From: Christensenella sp. UBA4263
GTDB lineage: Bacteria; Bacillota; Clostridia; Christensenellales; Aristaeellaceae
DNA: 11,891 nucleotides
Assembly (NCBI GenBank): GCA_002395225.1
Contig: DGWH01000118.1
Coordinates: 4,584-16,474 of the forward strand
Direction: 5' to 3'
The first letter of the stretch is position 1. Every line of letters begins with the position of its first letter. A program made the position numbers and the translations under genes. This document shows positions 1 through 6,685 of this stretch, one piece after another. The notes beneath the pieces were generated by a model. That model ran no database searches. It was not told where the DNA came from and saw nothing but the letters and a program-made list of their open reading frames with translations.

Positions 1-353
1 AAACGGTCCGCCTGCTCGTGAATCCGGCTCTTGTCAAAGTTTCTGTTTCTGAGACCGAATTCCACATTCTTTCGAACGTTCATATGCGGAAAGATCGCAT
101 AGTTCTGAAACACCATTCCAATATTTCGCCTGGCCGGATCCAGATCATTGATCCGTGTGTCATTGAAATAAAAATCTCCGCCTTCAATGCTGTTGAATCC
201 GGCAATCATCCGCAGCAGTGTCGTCTTTCCGCAGCCGGAGGGACCCAGCAGTGTAAAAAATTCGCCTCCGCGAATATTCAGTGACAAGCCTCCGATAACG
301 ACATTGTCCCCATATTTCTTAACCGCATCCCGAATGATAATATTGACACTCAT
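1..353 (-). CDS. ABC transporter ATP-binding protein, N-terminal part (cut by window edge)
   Basis: Only the first 117 codons are in the window; the gene continues past the left edge. The Walker A loop GPSGCGKTT lies at residues 37-45, and the Q-loop region MVFQNYAIFPHM follows with Q83. This is the typical start of an importer ATPase of the PotA/FbpC/MalK class, which couples ATP hydrolysis to solute uptake at the inner face of the membrane. The signature LSGGQ, Walker B and any C-terminal TOBE domain would lie outside the window. The start at 353 is supported by a GGGAGG site 7-12 nt upstream and by a promoter at 436-464. The F-P-H-M stretch after the Q-loop is typical of polyamine, iron and sulfate or phosphonate importers, but the substrate cannot be assigned from this fragment. 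The family call is firm; the substrate is unknown. Confidence 0.93.
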   Translation of the reverse strand, partial: MSVNIIIRDAVKKYGDNVVIGGLSLNIRGGEFFTLLGPSGCGKTTLLRMIAGFNSIEGGDFYFNDTRINDLDPARRNIGMVFQNYAIFPHMNVRKNVEFGLRNRNFDKSRIHEQADR

Positions 354-435
354 TTCGTTTTCCCTCCCGCTCCGTCTTCATTCCCGGTATTCTCTCCGTC
401 GATATCGTCAAATAGCCGGCTCATGTACTGGGCCT

Positions 436-464
436 ATTATACCATGCTCCATTTTTTATAACAA
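436..464 (-). promoter_or_regulatory. Sigma-A-type promoter for the ABC ATPase gene
   Basis: On the minus strand, a -35 TTGTTA (459-464) and a consensus -10 TATAAT (436-441) are separated by exactly 17 bp. A TG one base upstream of the -10 makes it an extended -10. The predicted transcript start is near 429, giving a leader of about 76 nt before the ATG at 353. Confidence 0.8.
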
Positions 465-617
465 CCCAAACATCTTTTCAAATGAATAATTGTCACCTTA
501 ATCGTTTTTCTCCAGATTTGTTATCTATTCAGTACGTATTTCCATTTTATTTATATGGCATTTTTCTGATTCTCATTTTCATCCAAACAGTTCTGTTCCT
601 CTGACAATATAAAAAAT

Positions 618-640
618 GGGAGTGGCTGAAAGCCACTCCC
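618..640 (-). terminator. Rho-independent terminator of the peptidoglycan-binding protein gene
   Basis: A perfect 10-bp inverted repeat (GGGAGTGGCT / AGCCACTCCC) with a 3-nt loop is followed on the minus strand by A and then six T residues. It sits about 31 nt after the stop codon at 672. Between it and the next promoter (465-617) is AT-rich DNA in which I see no gene. Confidence 0.9.
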
Positions 641-671
641 TATATAAGAGGGGGGTTGGGGGTGAAGTTAA

Positions 672-3600
672 TTATGGAACGAGTTCAACATTCTTTTTAC
701 CATCGTTATAAACAATCGTTATCGCTCTGGTAATCGCTGACTGATGTCCCGAATCCACTTTGTCCGTACCGCTTGTCTTGGAATTATGGAAATGGAGACA
801 GAACTGTCCGGGGAAATTGTTATCAAGGATCGTCTGCTTCCCATGCGGTACACCGTACATGGAGCACACAGCTTTAAATCCAGTCTTCTCAATCTGTATC
901 ATCATCGGTCTTCTCTGATAATGCTTGGAAGATGTAATGCTGGAGGCATAGGAAACACCATAGATTGAGCAGAGCTTCGCTGTATCAGCTGCCGTAACCG
1001 GCTCTGCGTCAATGTGATTGCCCGTCGACTGAATCTTAATTCGCAGTGAAGTTCCAGTACTCAGGTCTGTCAGTTTGGCATAGTTGTTTGCAACAAAGCC
1101 AATTTTGGAGAAACCATAATTACCTTCGGAGCTCTTCGCTGCAAACCAGTTAACACTGTATATTGCGCCAGTATAATCTACTGTTCCACCGGATCCGCCG
1201 GCTATTTTGGCCTGAAGAGCAGCAAGCGTTTTTCTGCCCGCAATACCATCAGCCCTTAAGCTGTTGTCACTCTGGAAAGCAGCCACAGCTTCAGCCGTCT
1301 TATTGCCGTAATGGCCAGTGACTTCTCCATCATAATATTTCAGCTTCTTCAGCCATTCCTGAATGTTGGCTACCATCGGATCCGTATCGCCAACCTGATA
1401 GCTGGTGGTATCCGTATCATCAATTTTGGACTGATCTACTGCCGTGGACACATATGCCGCATTGATATAATATCCATCAGTCAGTTTATACCATCCGTTC
1501 TCATAATCCGTATAGGTGTAAATATCACCATACTGAGCACGGCGCATGATCTCATAGGTCGTTCCGGGGCCTTCGCGAACAGCGACATCAGAGGAACGAA
1601 CTTCAAGGACGCCCTGAACCTCATCATCCGCACCGCTGTTATGCTCGGAAGCTGCCTTAAAGTCAGCTGCCGAAATAATGGTTACCAGATCACTCCGCAC
1701 ATAGCCTATATACGTATATCCATCCTGATATGCCTGTACATAATACCAGATCTCACCGCCGGTAACAGTTTTCTTGGATATTTTCATCTGAGTTCCGTTT
1801 TTAAGCGTCGTCTTGGACTTGGAACTCGTTGATGCACTGGTTCTAAGCAGTGCACTGGTAGCAGAAACCCTTGCATAACTGACCAGCGTCGTGGTGCCGC
1901 TTCCGGAGTTTCCGGATGAGCCGGAAGACCCGCTGGAGGGTGAAATGGAAGATCCTGCCTTCTGATTGATCAAAGCAATCGTCCTGGAACCGGCAATCCC
2001 ATCAACCGTCAGATCGTTCTTATCCTGGAACTTTCTGACCGCCGCAGCCGTCAATGAACCGTAATTTCCGGAAATCGTTCCATTGTAGAAGCCAAGTTTA
2101 TACAGTGCATTCTGCAGATCCCTGACCGCATCTCCGGAATCACCCCGTTTTAGCGAAGTTTTAATAACCACCTTACTGCCGCTGCCTGAACCGGAGCCGG
2201 TATCGCTGGCAATCCTGGACTGCAGAGAAGGAGTGGCAGTACCCGTCTGGCTGAGTCCTTTGGCTTTCTGATATTTCCGTACAGCCTCAGCAGTCTGGGA
2301 ACCAAAGTGTCCGGTGACATCACCGGAATAGTATCCAAGCGTTGTCAGATTGTTCTGGAGGCTCCTGACCGCAGCACCTGTGGAACCAACCGTCAGTGTC
2401 GTAGATGATACCGCACTGGATCCGCTGGAACCGCCGGATGATGAGGAACCGGAAGAGCCGGAACCTGACGATTTTGCAGAGGAAATCGCCCTGAGCGTTG
2501 CAGGTCCTGCAATGCCATCGGCAACAAGGCCGTTTTTGCTCTGGAAAGCCTTAACGGCATCCCGGGTTTTTTCGCCATAATGGCCGGTGATCTCGCCCTT
2601 GTAAAAGCCAAGTGCAGCAAGCTTGTTCTGGAGAGCCGTTACATTGCTGCCGGTTGAATTCAGCTGCAGAATACTGCTCGTATTGATTGAACCGCCGCTG
2701 CCAGAGGAAGAAGAACCGCCTTTCTTGCTTACCTGCGTCTTAATGGCCGAGAGTGTTGCCTCACCTGCGACACCATCCTGCGGCAGTCCGTAAGCTTTCT
2801 GGAAACGCTTGACCGCTTCCTGTGTCTTGGCGCCGAAGTTTCCGGTAATCTCTGCCCAGTAATAACCGAGCGTGGTCAGATTCTGCTGAAGTGTGGCAAC
2901 CGCTGTACCGGAGGAACCAATTCCAAGGCCGGCGCCGCCGCTCGACACTTTAACCGTCGAGGTATTGCTGTAGACCTGATTCAGTTTGGTCACAGTGGCA
3001 GGTCCGGGGATTCCGTCCTGGGTAAGATTATACCGCTTCTGGAATTCCTTAATTGCCGCTATCGTTTTGGAACCAAGGTTACCGGTTACCTCACCGGAAT
3101 AAATCCCCATATTGCCCAGTTTTGCCTGAACATCTTTGATGGTATCACTGGACACGCCGGAAGAAGAACTTCCGGACCCGGCTACCTCATCAAGCCTTGC
3201 AATGGTAGAAGGGCCAAGGACACCATCCGCTGTAAGACCATTGCGGCGCTGGAATTCTTTAATTGCCGCCGTCGTCTTCGATCCGACTTTTCCGGTAATT
3301 TCGCCGGAATAAATGCCCAGTTCCTTCAGCTGTCCCTGTGCCCGTTTGACCGCATCTGCAGATGTAGAACTGCTGCTGCCCGATGAGGCACTGCTTCCGC
3401 CCACGGATCTGAGTTTGCTCAGCGTATCAGGGCCGAGCTGACCATCTCTGGTAAGACCATACCGTTTCTGGAATTCCTTGATGGCAGCAACCGTTTTATC
3501 GCCCATATTACCGGTTATCTCGCCGGCATAAATTCCCATGTCCTTGAGGACACTCTGTGCCATCTTAACGTTATCCGAAGAGGCACCGGAAGAACCGCCT

Positions 3601-4043
3601 GAGGAAGAGGAGCCGGAAGACTGCGCTGCGGAGCGCTCCTTTGCGGTCCACAGACCAGTCGGTTTGCTCGGCAGATCGCCGTCTGAAACGTTGTACAGCT
3701 TCTTAGCCTGAGAAACGCTCAGTACTTTTACAAATGTAGTCTTGCCATCAGTCTGAGCTACCCAGCCGGTCTCAGTTCCCCCTTCATGAGTCCGGTATTT
3801 GACTTCAATCCACGTAATGCCGCCGCTGTCCTTCGACTGAATAATGTACACGCAGCGGTCTTTCGCCAGATTGTCAATCGTAGTCGCATTGGATGACGCA
3901 GATTCACGTAAACGAAGCCGGTCTGTGGTCGTGCCATACAGTTTACTGTAATTCGCTGCCGAAGCAGGAACCGCCAGTGCAACGATCAGCAGAACCAGAA
4001 GACACACTGTGAATCCGAAACGACTTCGGATCCTGTTCATCAT
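672..4043 (-). CDS. Secreted multi-domain peptidoglycan-binding / SH3 protein
   Basis: The protein has 1123 residues from the chosen start. Residues 1-29 are a signal peptide (basic start, long hydrophobic core, cleavage after PASA), so it is exported. An SH3-like domain lies at about 30-110, then seven PG_binding_1 repeats (157-212, 229-286, 299-356, 373-434, 458-520, 548-611, 629-693). Two SH3-like domains (722-790, 811-868), an eighth repeat (882-945) and a distinct C-terminal domain (955-1123) follow. Repeats carry the G(I/F)Y.GE(I/V)TG and DG..G..T motifs, joined by Ser/Gly-rich linkers. There is no LPXTG anchor, no transmembrane tail and no recognised hydrolase domain, so the repeats probably hold it on the wall. 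The frame stays open to 4133, but that ATG overlaps the promoter -10. GAGAGGGG at 4052-4059 is 8 nt from the ATG at 4043; the in-frame ATG at 4049 is only 2 nt away. It is likely a single-gene transcript. Its biochemical role is unknown. Confidence 0.92.
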   Translation of the reverse strand: MMNRIRSRFGFTVCLLVLLIVALAVPASAANYSKLYGTTTDRLRLRESASSNATTIDNLAKDRCVYIIQSKDSGGITWIEVKYRTHEGGTETGWVAQTDGKTTFVKVLSVSQAKKLYNVSDGDLPSKPTGLWTAKERSAAQSSGSSSSGGSSGASSDNVKMAQSVLKDMGIYAGEITGNMGDKTVAAIKEFQKRYGLTRDGQLGPDTLSKLRSVGGSSASSGSSSSTSADAVKRAQGQLKELGIYSGEITGKVGSKTTAAIKEFQRRNGLTADGVLGPSTIARLDEVAGSGSSSSGVSSDTIKDVQAKLGNMGIYSGEVTGNLGSKTIAAIKEFQKRYNLTQDGIPGPATVTKLNQVYSNTSTVKVSSGGAGLGIGSSGTAVATLQQNLTTLGYYWAEITGNFGAKTQEAVKRFQKAYGLPQDGVAGEATLSAIKTQVSKKGGSSSSGSGGSINTSSILQLNSTGSNVTALQNKLAALGFYKGEITGHYGEKTRDAVKAFQSKNGLVADGIAGPATLRAISSAKSSGSGSSGSSSSGGSSGSSAVSSTTLTVGSTGAAVRSLQNNLTTLGYYSGDVTGHFGSQTAEAVRKYQKAKGLSQTGTATPSLQSRIASDTGSGSGSGSKVVIKTSLKRGDSGDAVRDLQNALYKLGFYNGTISGNYGSLTAAAVRKFQDKNDLTVDGIAGSRTIALINQKAGSSISPSSGSSGSSGNSGSGTTTLVSYARVSATSALLRTSASTSSKSKTTLKNGTQMKISKKTVTGGEIWYYVQAYQDGYTYIGYVRSDLVTIISAADFKAASEHNSGADDEVQGVLEVRSSDVAVREGPGTTYEIMRRAQYGDIYTYTDYENGWYKLTDGYYINAAYVSTAVDQSKIDDTDTTSYQVGDTDPMVANIQEWLKKLKYYDGEVTGHYGNKTAEAVAAFQSDNSLRADGIAGRKTLAALQAKIAGGSGGTVDYTGAIYSVNWFAAKSSEGNYGFSKIGFVANNYAKLTDLSTGTSLRIKIQSTGNHIDAEPVTAADTAKLCSIYGVSYASSITSSKHYQRRPMMIQIEKTGFKAVCSMYGVPHGKQTILDNNFPGQFCLHFHNSKTSGTDKVDSGHQSAITRAITIVYNDGKKNVELVP
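675..1181 (-). other. Uncharacterised C-terminal domain of the peptidoglycan-binding protein
   Basis: Residues 955-1123 differ from the repeats. They contain GNHIDAEPVTAADT (1008-1021), a paired RRP (1044-1046), SMYGVPHG (1061-1068), DNNFPGQFCLHFHNS (1074-1088) and a VDSGHQ near 1096-1101. Conserved-looking His, Cys, Asp and His residues suggest a catalytic or metal-binding site. It does not match the YkuD, NlpC/P60, amidase_3 or VanY active-site patterns. From memory, the order of HxDxEP, RRP, GxPHG, F.G.FC.HF.xS.T and D..HQ recurs at the C-terminus of other Firmicutes wall-binding proteins, but I know no named function. Enzyme activity is inference only. Confidence 0.5.
1965..3575 (-). repeat. 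Seven peptidoglycan-binding repeats inside the wall protein gene
   Basis: These seven coding repeats of roughly 170-200 bp are separated by Ser/Gly linker codons. Units 1-3 (2976-3575) are nearest to each other: all share GIY.GE(I/V)TG and (T/V).AAIKEFQ(K/R)R at matching positions. Units 4-7 share a different head with an (L)..G..G.AV..LQ..L pattern and G(F/Y)Y. An eighth unit lies apart at 1209-1400. Two subfamilies indicate successive internal duplications, most recently among units 1-3. Confidence 0.85.
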
Positions 4044-4051
4044 TGTCATAT

Positions 4052-4059
4052 CCCCTCTC
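4052..4059 (-). promoter_or_regulatory. Ribosome binding site that sets the wall protein start
   Basis: GAGAGGGG lies 8 nt before the ATG at 4043, a normal spacing. The in-frame ATG at 4049 is only 2 nt away and the ATG at 4133 lies upstream of the predicted transcript start, so 4043 is preferred. Confidence 0.6.
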
Positions 4060-4132
4060 TCTTTACTGCCGATGCAGTAGGAAATCATCTGACCTTTCCA
4101 CACAGTTTGTCTGTTCCGGAAAGTTTGAGACA

Positions 4133-4161
4133 AGTTTATTACGAAAATGTTACGCTGTCAA
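4133..4161 (-). promoter_or_regulatory. Sigma-A-type promoter for the peptidoglycan-binding protein gene
   Basis: A perfect -35 TTGACA (4156-4161) and a -10 TAAACT (4133-4138) are separated by 17 bp on the minus strand. The predicted transcript start is near 4126, about 83 nt before the chosen start codon. Confidence 0.75.
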
Positions 4162-4180
4162 CCCTTTTGAAATAAATTTA

Positions 4181-4196
4181 TTAACAAAATTTAACA
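4181..4196 (-). promoter_or_regulatory. Direct repeat of TGTTAA half-sites upstream of the -35
   Basis: Two TGTTAA half-sites (TTAACA on the plus strand at 4181-4186 and 4191-4196) lie in the same orientation 10 bp apart. The nearer edge is 19 bp upstream of the -35, a usual place for an OmpR-type activator. The half-sites fit the WalR and PhoP style, but WalR sites normally repeat every 11 bp. The regulator is inferred only. Confidence 0.35.
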
Positions 4197-4311
4197 TTTT
4201 TCATTTTTCACCCATCTTCACGCCGATAGAACCCCCGTTGTTTTTTTCTCAATTCCGTTCGTTTTTCCCCTTATTGGTTTCATTTTTGCCCGGTTAACGT
4301 ATTGTTACATT

Positions 4312-4328
4312 TGTTACAAAATTGTAAC
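4312..4328. promoter_or_regulatory. WalR (YycF)-like box
   Basis: TGTTAC-N5-TGTAAC matches the published WalR consensus TGTWAH-N5-TGTWAH exactly. It is part of an 18-bp inverted repeat (4312-4329), so it reads on both strands. A third half-site TGTTAC (4303-4308) adjoins it. It is about 150 bp upstream of the -35 of the wall protein gene, further than usual. The rest of 4162-4426 is AT-rich with no gene, apart from a GAATAC-G-GTATTC palindrome at 4375-4387. Confidence 0.4.
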
Positions 4329-4426
4329 ATTCTTCACAATCCGTCTGCATTGAGCCAAAATCTGCCACTCCCCGGAATACGGTATTCTGTCCGCTCCGCC
4401 GCAGCGGCAGGCACCAAATTCAAAAG

Positions 4427-4454
4427 CCGGACCGCTCAGGTGCGAGCGGTCCGG
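4427..4454 (-). terminator. Terminator of the sensor kinase gene
   Basis: A perfect 11-bp GC-rich stem (CCGGACCGCTC / GAGCGGTCCGG) with a 6-nt loop lies 46 nt after the kinase stop codon. On the minus strand it is followed by CTTTTGAATTTG, a short T tract, so termination may be partial. Confidence 0.7.
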
Positions 4455-4500
4455 AGTGACAGGTACATCATCCAAGCAAATAATCATCCCGAATTAGCGT

Positions 4501-5427
4501 CTATGCGGGTTCCCCGGTCTGTCCCTCGGTCAGCCGCAGCCGGCTCCGCGGAACATATCCGGAAAAAACGGTTCCTTCCTTATCGGAAACGAGGGCAATC
4601 CGACCGCCCATCTCAGAGATTATCCGGTTCACATTGTACAGTCCCATTCCATGACCGTTTGATTTGGTGGTATATCCCGCCTCAAAAAGATGTTCCTGAA
4701 CGTTTTCCGGAATCTCAGGGCCGTTGTTGCGAACCGAGAAAAACCAGTTATTCTCATCCTCCCCCAGCATCAGTTCCACCTGCGGCCGGAGACCTTCACG
4801 TTTTGTTTCAGACGCGGCTGCATCCATGGCATTGTCGATCAGATTTCCCAGCACCCTGCACAGTTCCCACGCCGGCATGGAGGAATCCCCCCACTTTGCG
4901 TGAATGGACAGGACAAATTCAATTCCCCGCTTTTCAGCTTCCTGAGATTTTGCCTGAATCAGTGCATTGACCGCCGGTGAATCTGTCCGGAGCATTTTGC
5001 TGACATGCTGCATATCCCCATAGAGGCGGTCCATATACCTCAGTGCCTCCTGAGGTTCTTCCATTTCGATCAGGCTGTAGATGACCTGAATGTGGTTCAT
5101 AAAGTCATGCCGCTGCGCGCGCATTTCACGGTTAAGGGATTCAAGCTGGGCAAACGCTTCCTCAAGAGCCTGCTCACGGCGAATCGTTGAAACGGTTTCA
5201 AATGTTTTTCCCAGATCCGTAACAGCGCCCCACGTGACCACACCCATGCAGACAATAGCCGTCATTCTGGCGATTGTTTCCTCCACACCGCCTCTGAGAA
5301 GTGCCATTACCAGAAAGGTCAGTACCACTGCCGCCGCAATCTCAACAACGTTGGCCACAACAGACAGAGTCACCGCTTCCCTGACGGCTCTGTCGCCTGT
5401 GGTTTCCCTGGTCAGCTGTACACGCAT
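4501..5427 (-). CDS. Membrane sensor histidine kinase, Spo0B/AgrC-type with GHKL ATPase domain
   Basis: The product is a 308-residue two-component sensor kinase. Two hydrophobic helices at about 18-45 and 52-70 leave a loop of only some six residues, so there is no extracellular sensor domain. A charged helical linker (about 75-103) leads to the phosphoacceptor motif RHDFMNHIQ with H107. The ATPase domain has the N box (GNLIDNAMDAA, 194-204; N195 and N199) and a G box GHGMGLYNV (258-266). The D-x-G-x-G box is altered to NNGPEI. The RHD..NH motif is typical of the NatK/CitA/AgrC group, not HisKA kinases. The start at 5427 has AAAGGAG 5 nt upstream; the frame stays open to 5520 but the extension has no ribosome site. 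No response regulator lies in the window, so its partner and signal are unknown. I found no convincing promoter upstream. Confidence 0.88.
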   Translation of the reverse strand: MRVQLTRETTGDRAVREAVTLSVVANVVEIAAAVVLTFLVMALLRGGVEETIARMTAIVCMGVVTWGAVTDLGKTFETVSTIRREQALEEAFAQLESLNREMRAQRHDFMNHIQVIYSLIEMEEPQEALRYMDRLYGDMQHVSKMLRTDSPAVNALIQAKSQEAEKRGIEFVLSIHAKWGDSSMPAWELCRVLGNLIDNAMDAAASETKREGLRPQVELMLGEDENNWFFSVRNNGPEIPENVQEHLFEAGYTTKSNGHGMGLYNVNRIISEMGGRIALVSDKEGTVFSGYVPRSRLRLTEGQTGEPA

Positions 5428-5595
5428 GGTTTCTCCTTTCCGGAAAATCGCCGCAGTCTTTAGGAGGACCGGTCCGCGTCTGTCACTTTGTGCCGGCTTT
5501 TTCCCGCCGCATCTGTGCACCGGAAATACAGCGGTGCCGGAAGATCAGCGGATGACACAAACGCGAGGAAGTGAGACCGGAGCCCAAAATAACGG

Positions 5596-5622
5596 GGACT
5601 GTCCCTGTTCAAGGGACAGTCC
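5596..5622 (-). terminator. Terminator-like hairpin after the nucleotidyltransferase gene
   Basis: A perfect 10-bp stem (GGACTGTCCC / GGGACAGTCC) with a 7-nt loop begins 8 nt after the stop codon at 5630. On the minus strand it is followed by CCGTTATTTTGG, an interrupted T tract, so it is a plausible but not ideal terminator. Confidence 0.65.
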
Positions 5623-5629
5623 GGAATGA

Positions 5630-6535
5630 TTATTCATGAAGGGTCGGCGGATAAACACCTTTTTCATGGAGTTCACGCAGATCTGCCTGGACAATCGGCT
5701 TATCTTCCTTATAAGTAACACCGAACCAGACGGAATCTGTTTTCAGCATCGGCACGCGGAGCTCGCCCTTGTGCATGAAGGCATCCACGGCAGACGGAAG
5801 CAGGCACTCGGCCTTGATGGCATCCGGCTCCAGTGAACGGAGGAAGTCATTGAAATACTCCTCCAGTTTTCCGAAGAACCAGGGAGTAAAGCCCCAGAAG
5901 TTCATGGAAATCGGTGCCAGCGGATCCAGCGGCGTTCCCGGTTCGCCGTTATCCAGGTTCAGGATCCGGCCATCCGGCATCGCCTGAATCTTAAACGTCT
6001 CAACAACCTTGGAAAGGTATCCATCCTTCACCTCACAGATGCCGCGGGTGACGGCGCCGTTTTTGGAAACGGTATTGCGCAGCTCATAGCTGACGATGAC
6101 CGCCTCCCCTTCCGGGCTGATCGTCTGCAGCTTCGGGTAAATGGTTGAGAAAGCGGAAACCCCATAGTAATCATCTGCGTTAATGACGGCAAACGGCTGC
6201 TTGATTTTATCCTTTGCAACCAGAACAGCATGTACCGTGCCGAAAGGCTTTACCCTCTCTGCAGGAATCTTATAAAAGGAAGGAACACTGGAAAAATCCT
6301 GGAAAGCATAATCAACCTTGATTTTCTTTGAAATCCGGTCGCCACAGATCGCCGCAACCTGGTCCTGCATCCCCGGCTTAATGACAAATACGACCTGGTC
6401 AAAACCCGCCCGAATCGCATCATAGATGGAATACTCCATCAGAATTTCGCCGTTTGGTCCAAGACCATCAACCTGCTTATTCCCGCCGTATCTGGATCCC
6501 ATGCCGGCAGCCATAATCAAAAGTGTTGCACCCAT
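5630..6535 (-). CDS. Nucleotidyltransferase family protein (sugar-phosphate type)
   Basis: The product is a 301-residue cytoplasmic protein. The N-terminal motif AAGMGSRYGGNKQ (9-21) is the nucleotide-binding signature of sugar-1-phosphate nucleotidyltransferases, which join an NTP to a sugar phosphate and release pyrophosphate. NADDYYG (119-125) carries the expected metal-binding aspartates, D121 or D122. Later conserved-looking stretches are SMNFWGF (210-216) and WFGVTYKEDKP (270-280). The length and the single domain fit a stand-alone enzyme with no hexapeptide acyltransferase tail as in GlmU. The start at 6535 has a strong GGAGGAG site 8 nt upstream. It has its own promoter (6617-6645), but no terminator separates it from psuG, so some readthrough is likely. 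The sugar and nucleotide specificity cannot be read; a role in cell-surface sugar precursors is inference. Confidence 0.85.
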   Translation of the reverse strand: MGATLLIMAAGMGSRYGGNKQVDGLGPNGEILMEYSIYDAIRAGFDQVVFVIKPGMQDQVAAICGDRISKKIKVDYAFQDFSSVPSFYKIPAERVKPFGTVHAVLVAKDKIKQPFAVINADDYYGVSAFSTIYPKLQTISPEGEAVIVSYELRNTVSKNGAVTRGICEVKDGYLSKVVETFKIQAMPDGRILNLDNGEPGTPLDPLAPISMNFWGFTPWFFGKLEEYFNDFLRSLEPDAIKAECLLPSAVDAFMHKGELRVPMLKTDSVWFGVTYKEDKPIVQADLRELHEKGVYPPTLHE

Positions 6536-6616
6536 CTTGCTTACTCCTCCTAAAACACCTTTTTTATCGATTCAATCCGAGGAATGTTCTCCTCCGATTC
6601 ACCTCAAGTTTCTCCG

Positions 6617-6645
6617 ATTATACAGGATTTATGAAAGCTGTACAA
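6617..6645 (-). promoter_or_regulatory. Sigma-A-type promoter for the nucleotidyltransferase gene
   Basis: A -35 TTGTAC (6640-6645) and a perfect -10 TATAAT (6617-6622) with a 17-bp spacer lie on the minus strand. The predicted start near 6610 gives a leader of about 75 nt. That leader can form an imperfect 10-bp hairpin (arms 6574-6583 and 6590-6599, one mismatch). Confidence 0.8.
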
Positions 6646-6685
6646 GCATCTTTCGCTCATTCCCGAAGGGATATACAGTCCGCGC

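Noticed and set aside
1311..1832. A 173-codon plus-strand open frame inside the wall protein gene, plus shorter ones at 2350-2580 and 744-968
   Set aside because: They lie antisense to repeat-coding DNA and reflect its codon composition; the minus-strand protein has clear domains.
4044..4133. N-terminal extension of the wall protein to the ATG at 4133
   Set aside because: That ATG lies in the -10 element, upstream of the predicted transcript start, and would bury the signal peptide behind about 30 polar residues.
4148..4161. cre-like dyad TGTTACGCTGTCA over the -35 of the wall protein promoter
   Set aside because: Several fixed cre positions are mismatched; the half-site and -35 explanations are simpler.
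4302..4970. A 222-codon plus-strand open frame across the kinase 3' end
   Set aside because: It runs over a terminator hairpin and antisense to the kinase ATPase domain, and the translated product looks random (Pro/Ser/Arg-rich).
5466..5475. GGACCGGTCC palindrome upstream of the kinase
   Set aside because: A single 10-bp GC-rich palindrome with no promoter elements placed around it is not enough to call an operator.
5428..5520. N-terminal extension of the kinase to 5520
   Set aside because: No ribosome site precedes 5520, while AAAGGAG is well placed for 5427.
5596..5622. GGACTGTCCC hairpin as a mobile REP-type element
   Set aside because: Only one copy is in the window and its place right after a stop codon is explained by termination.
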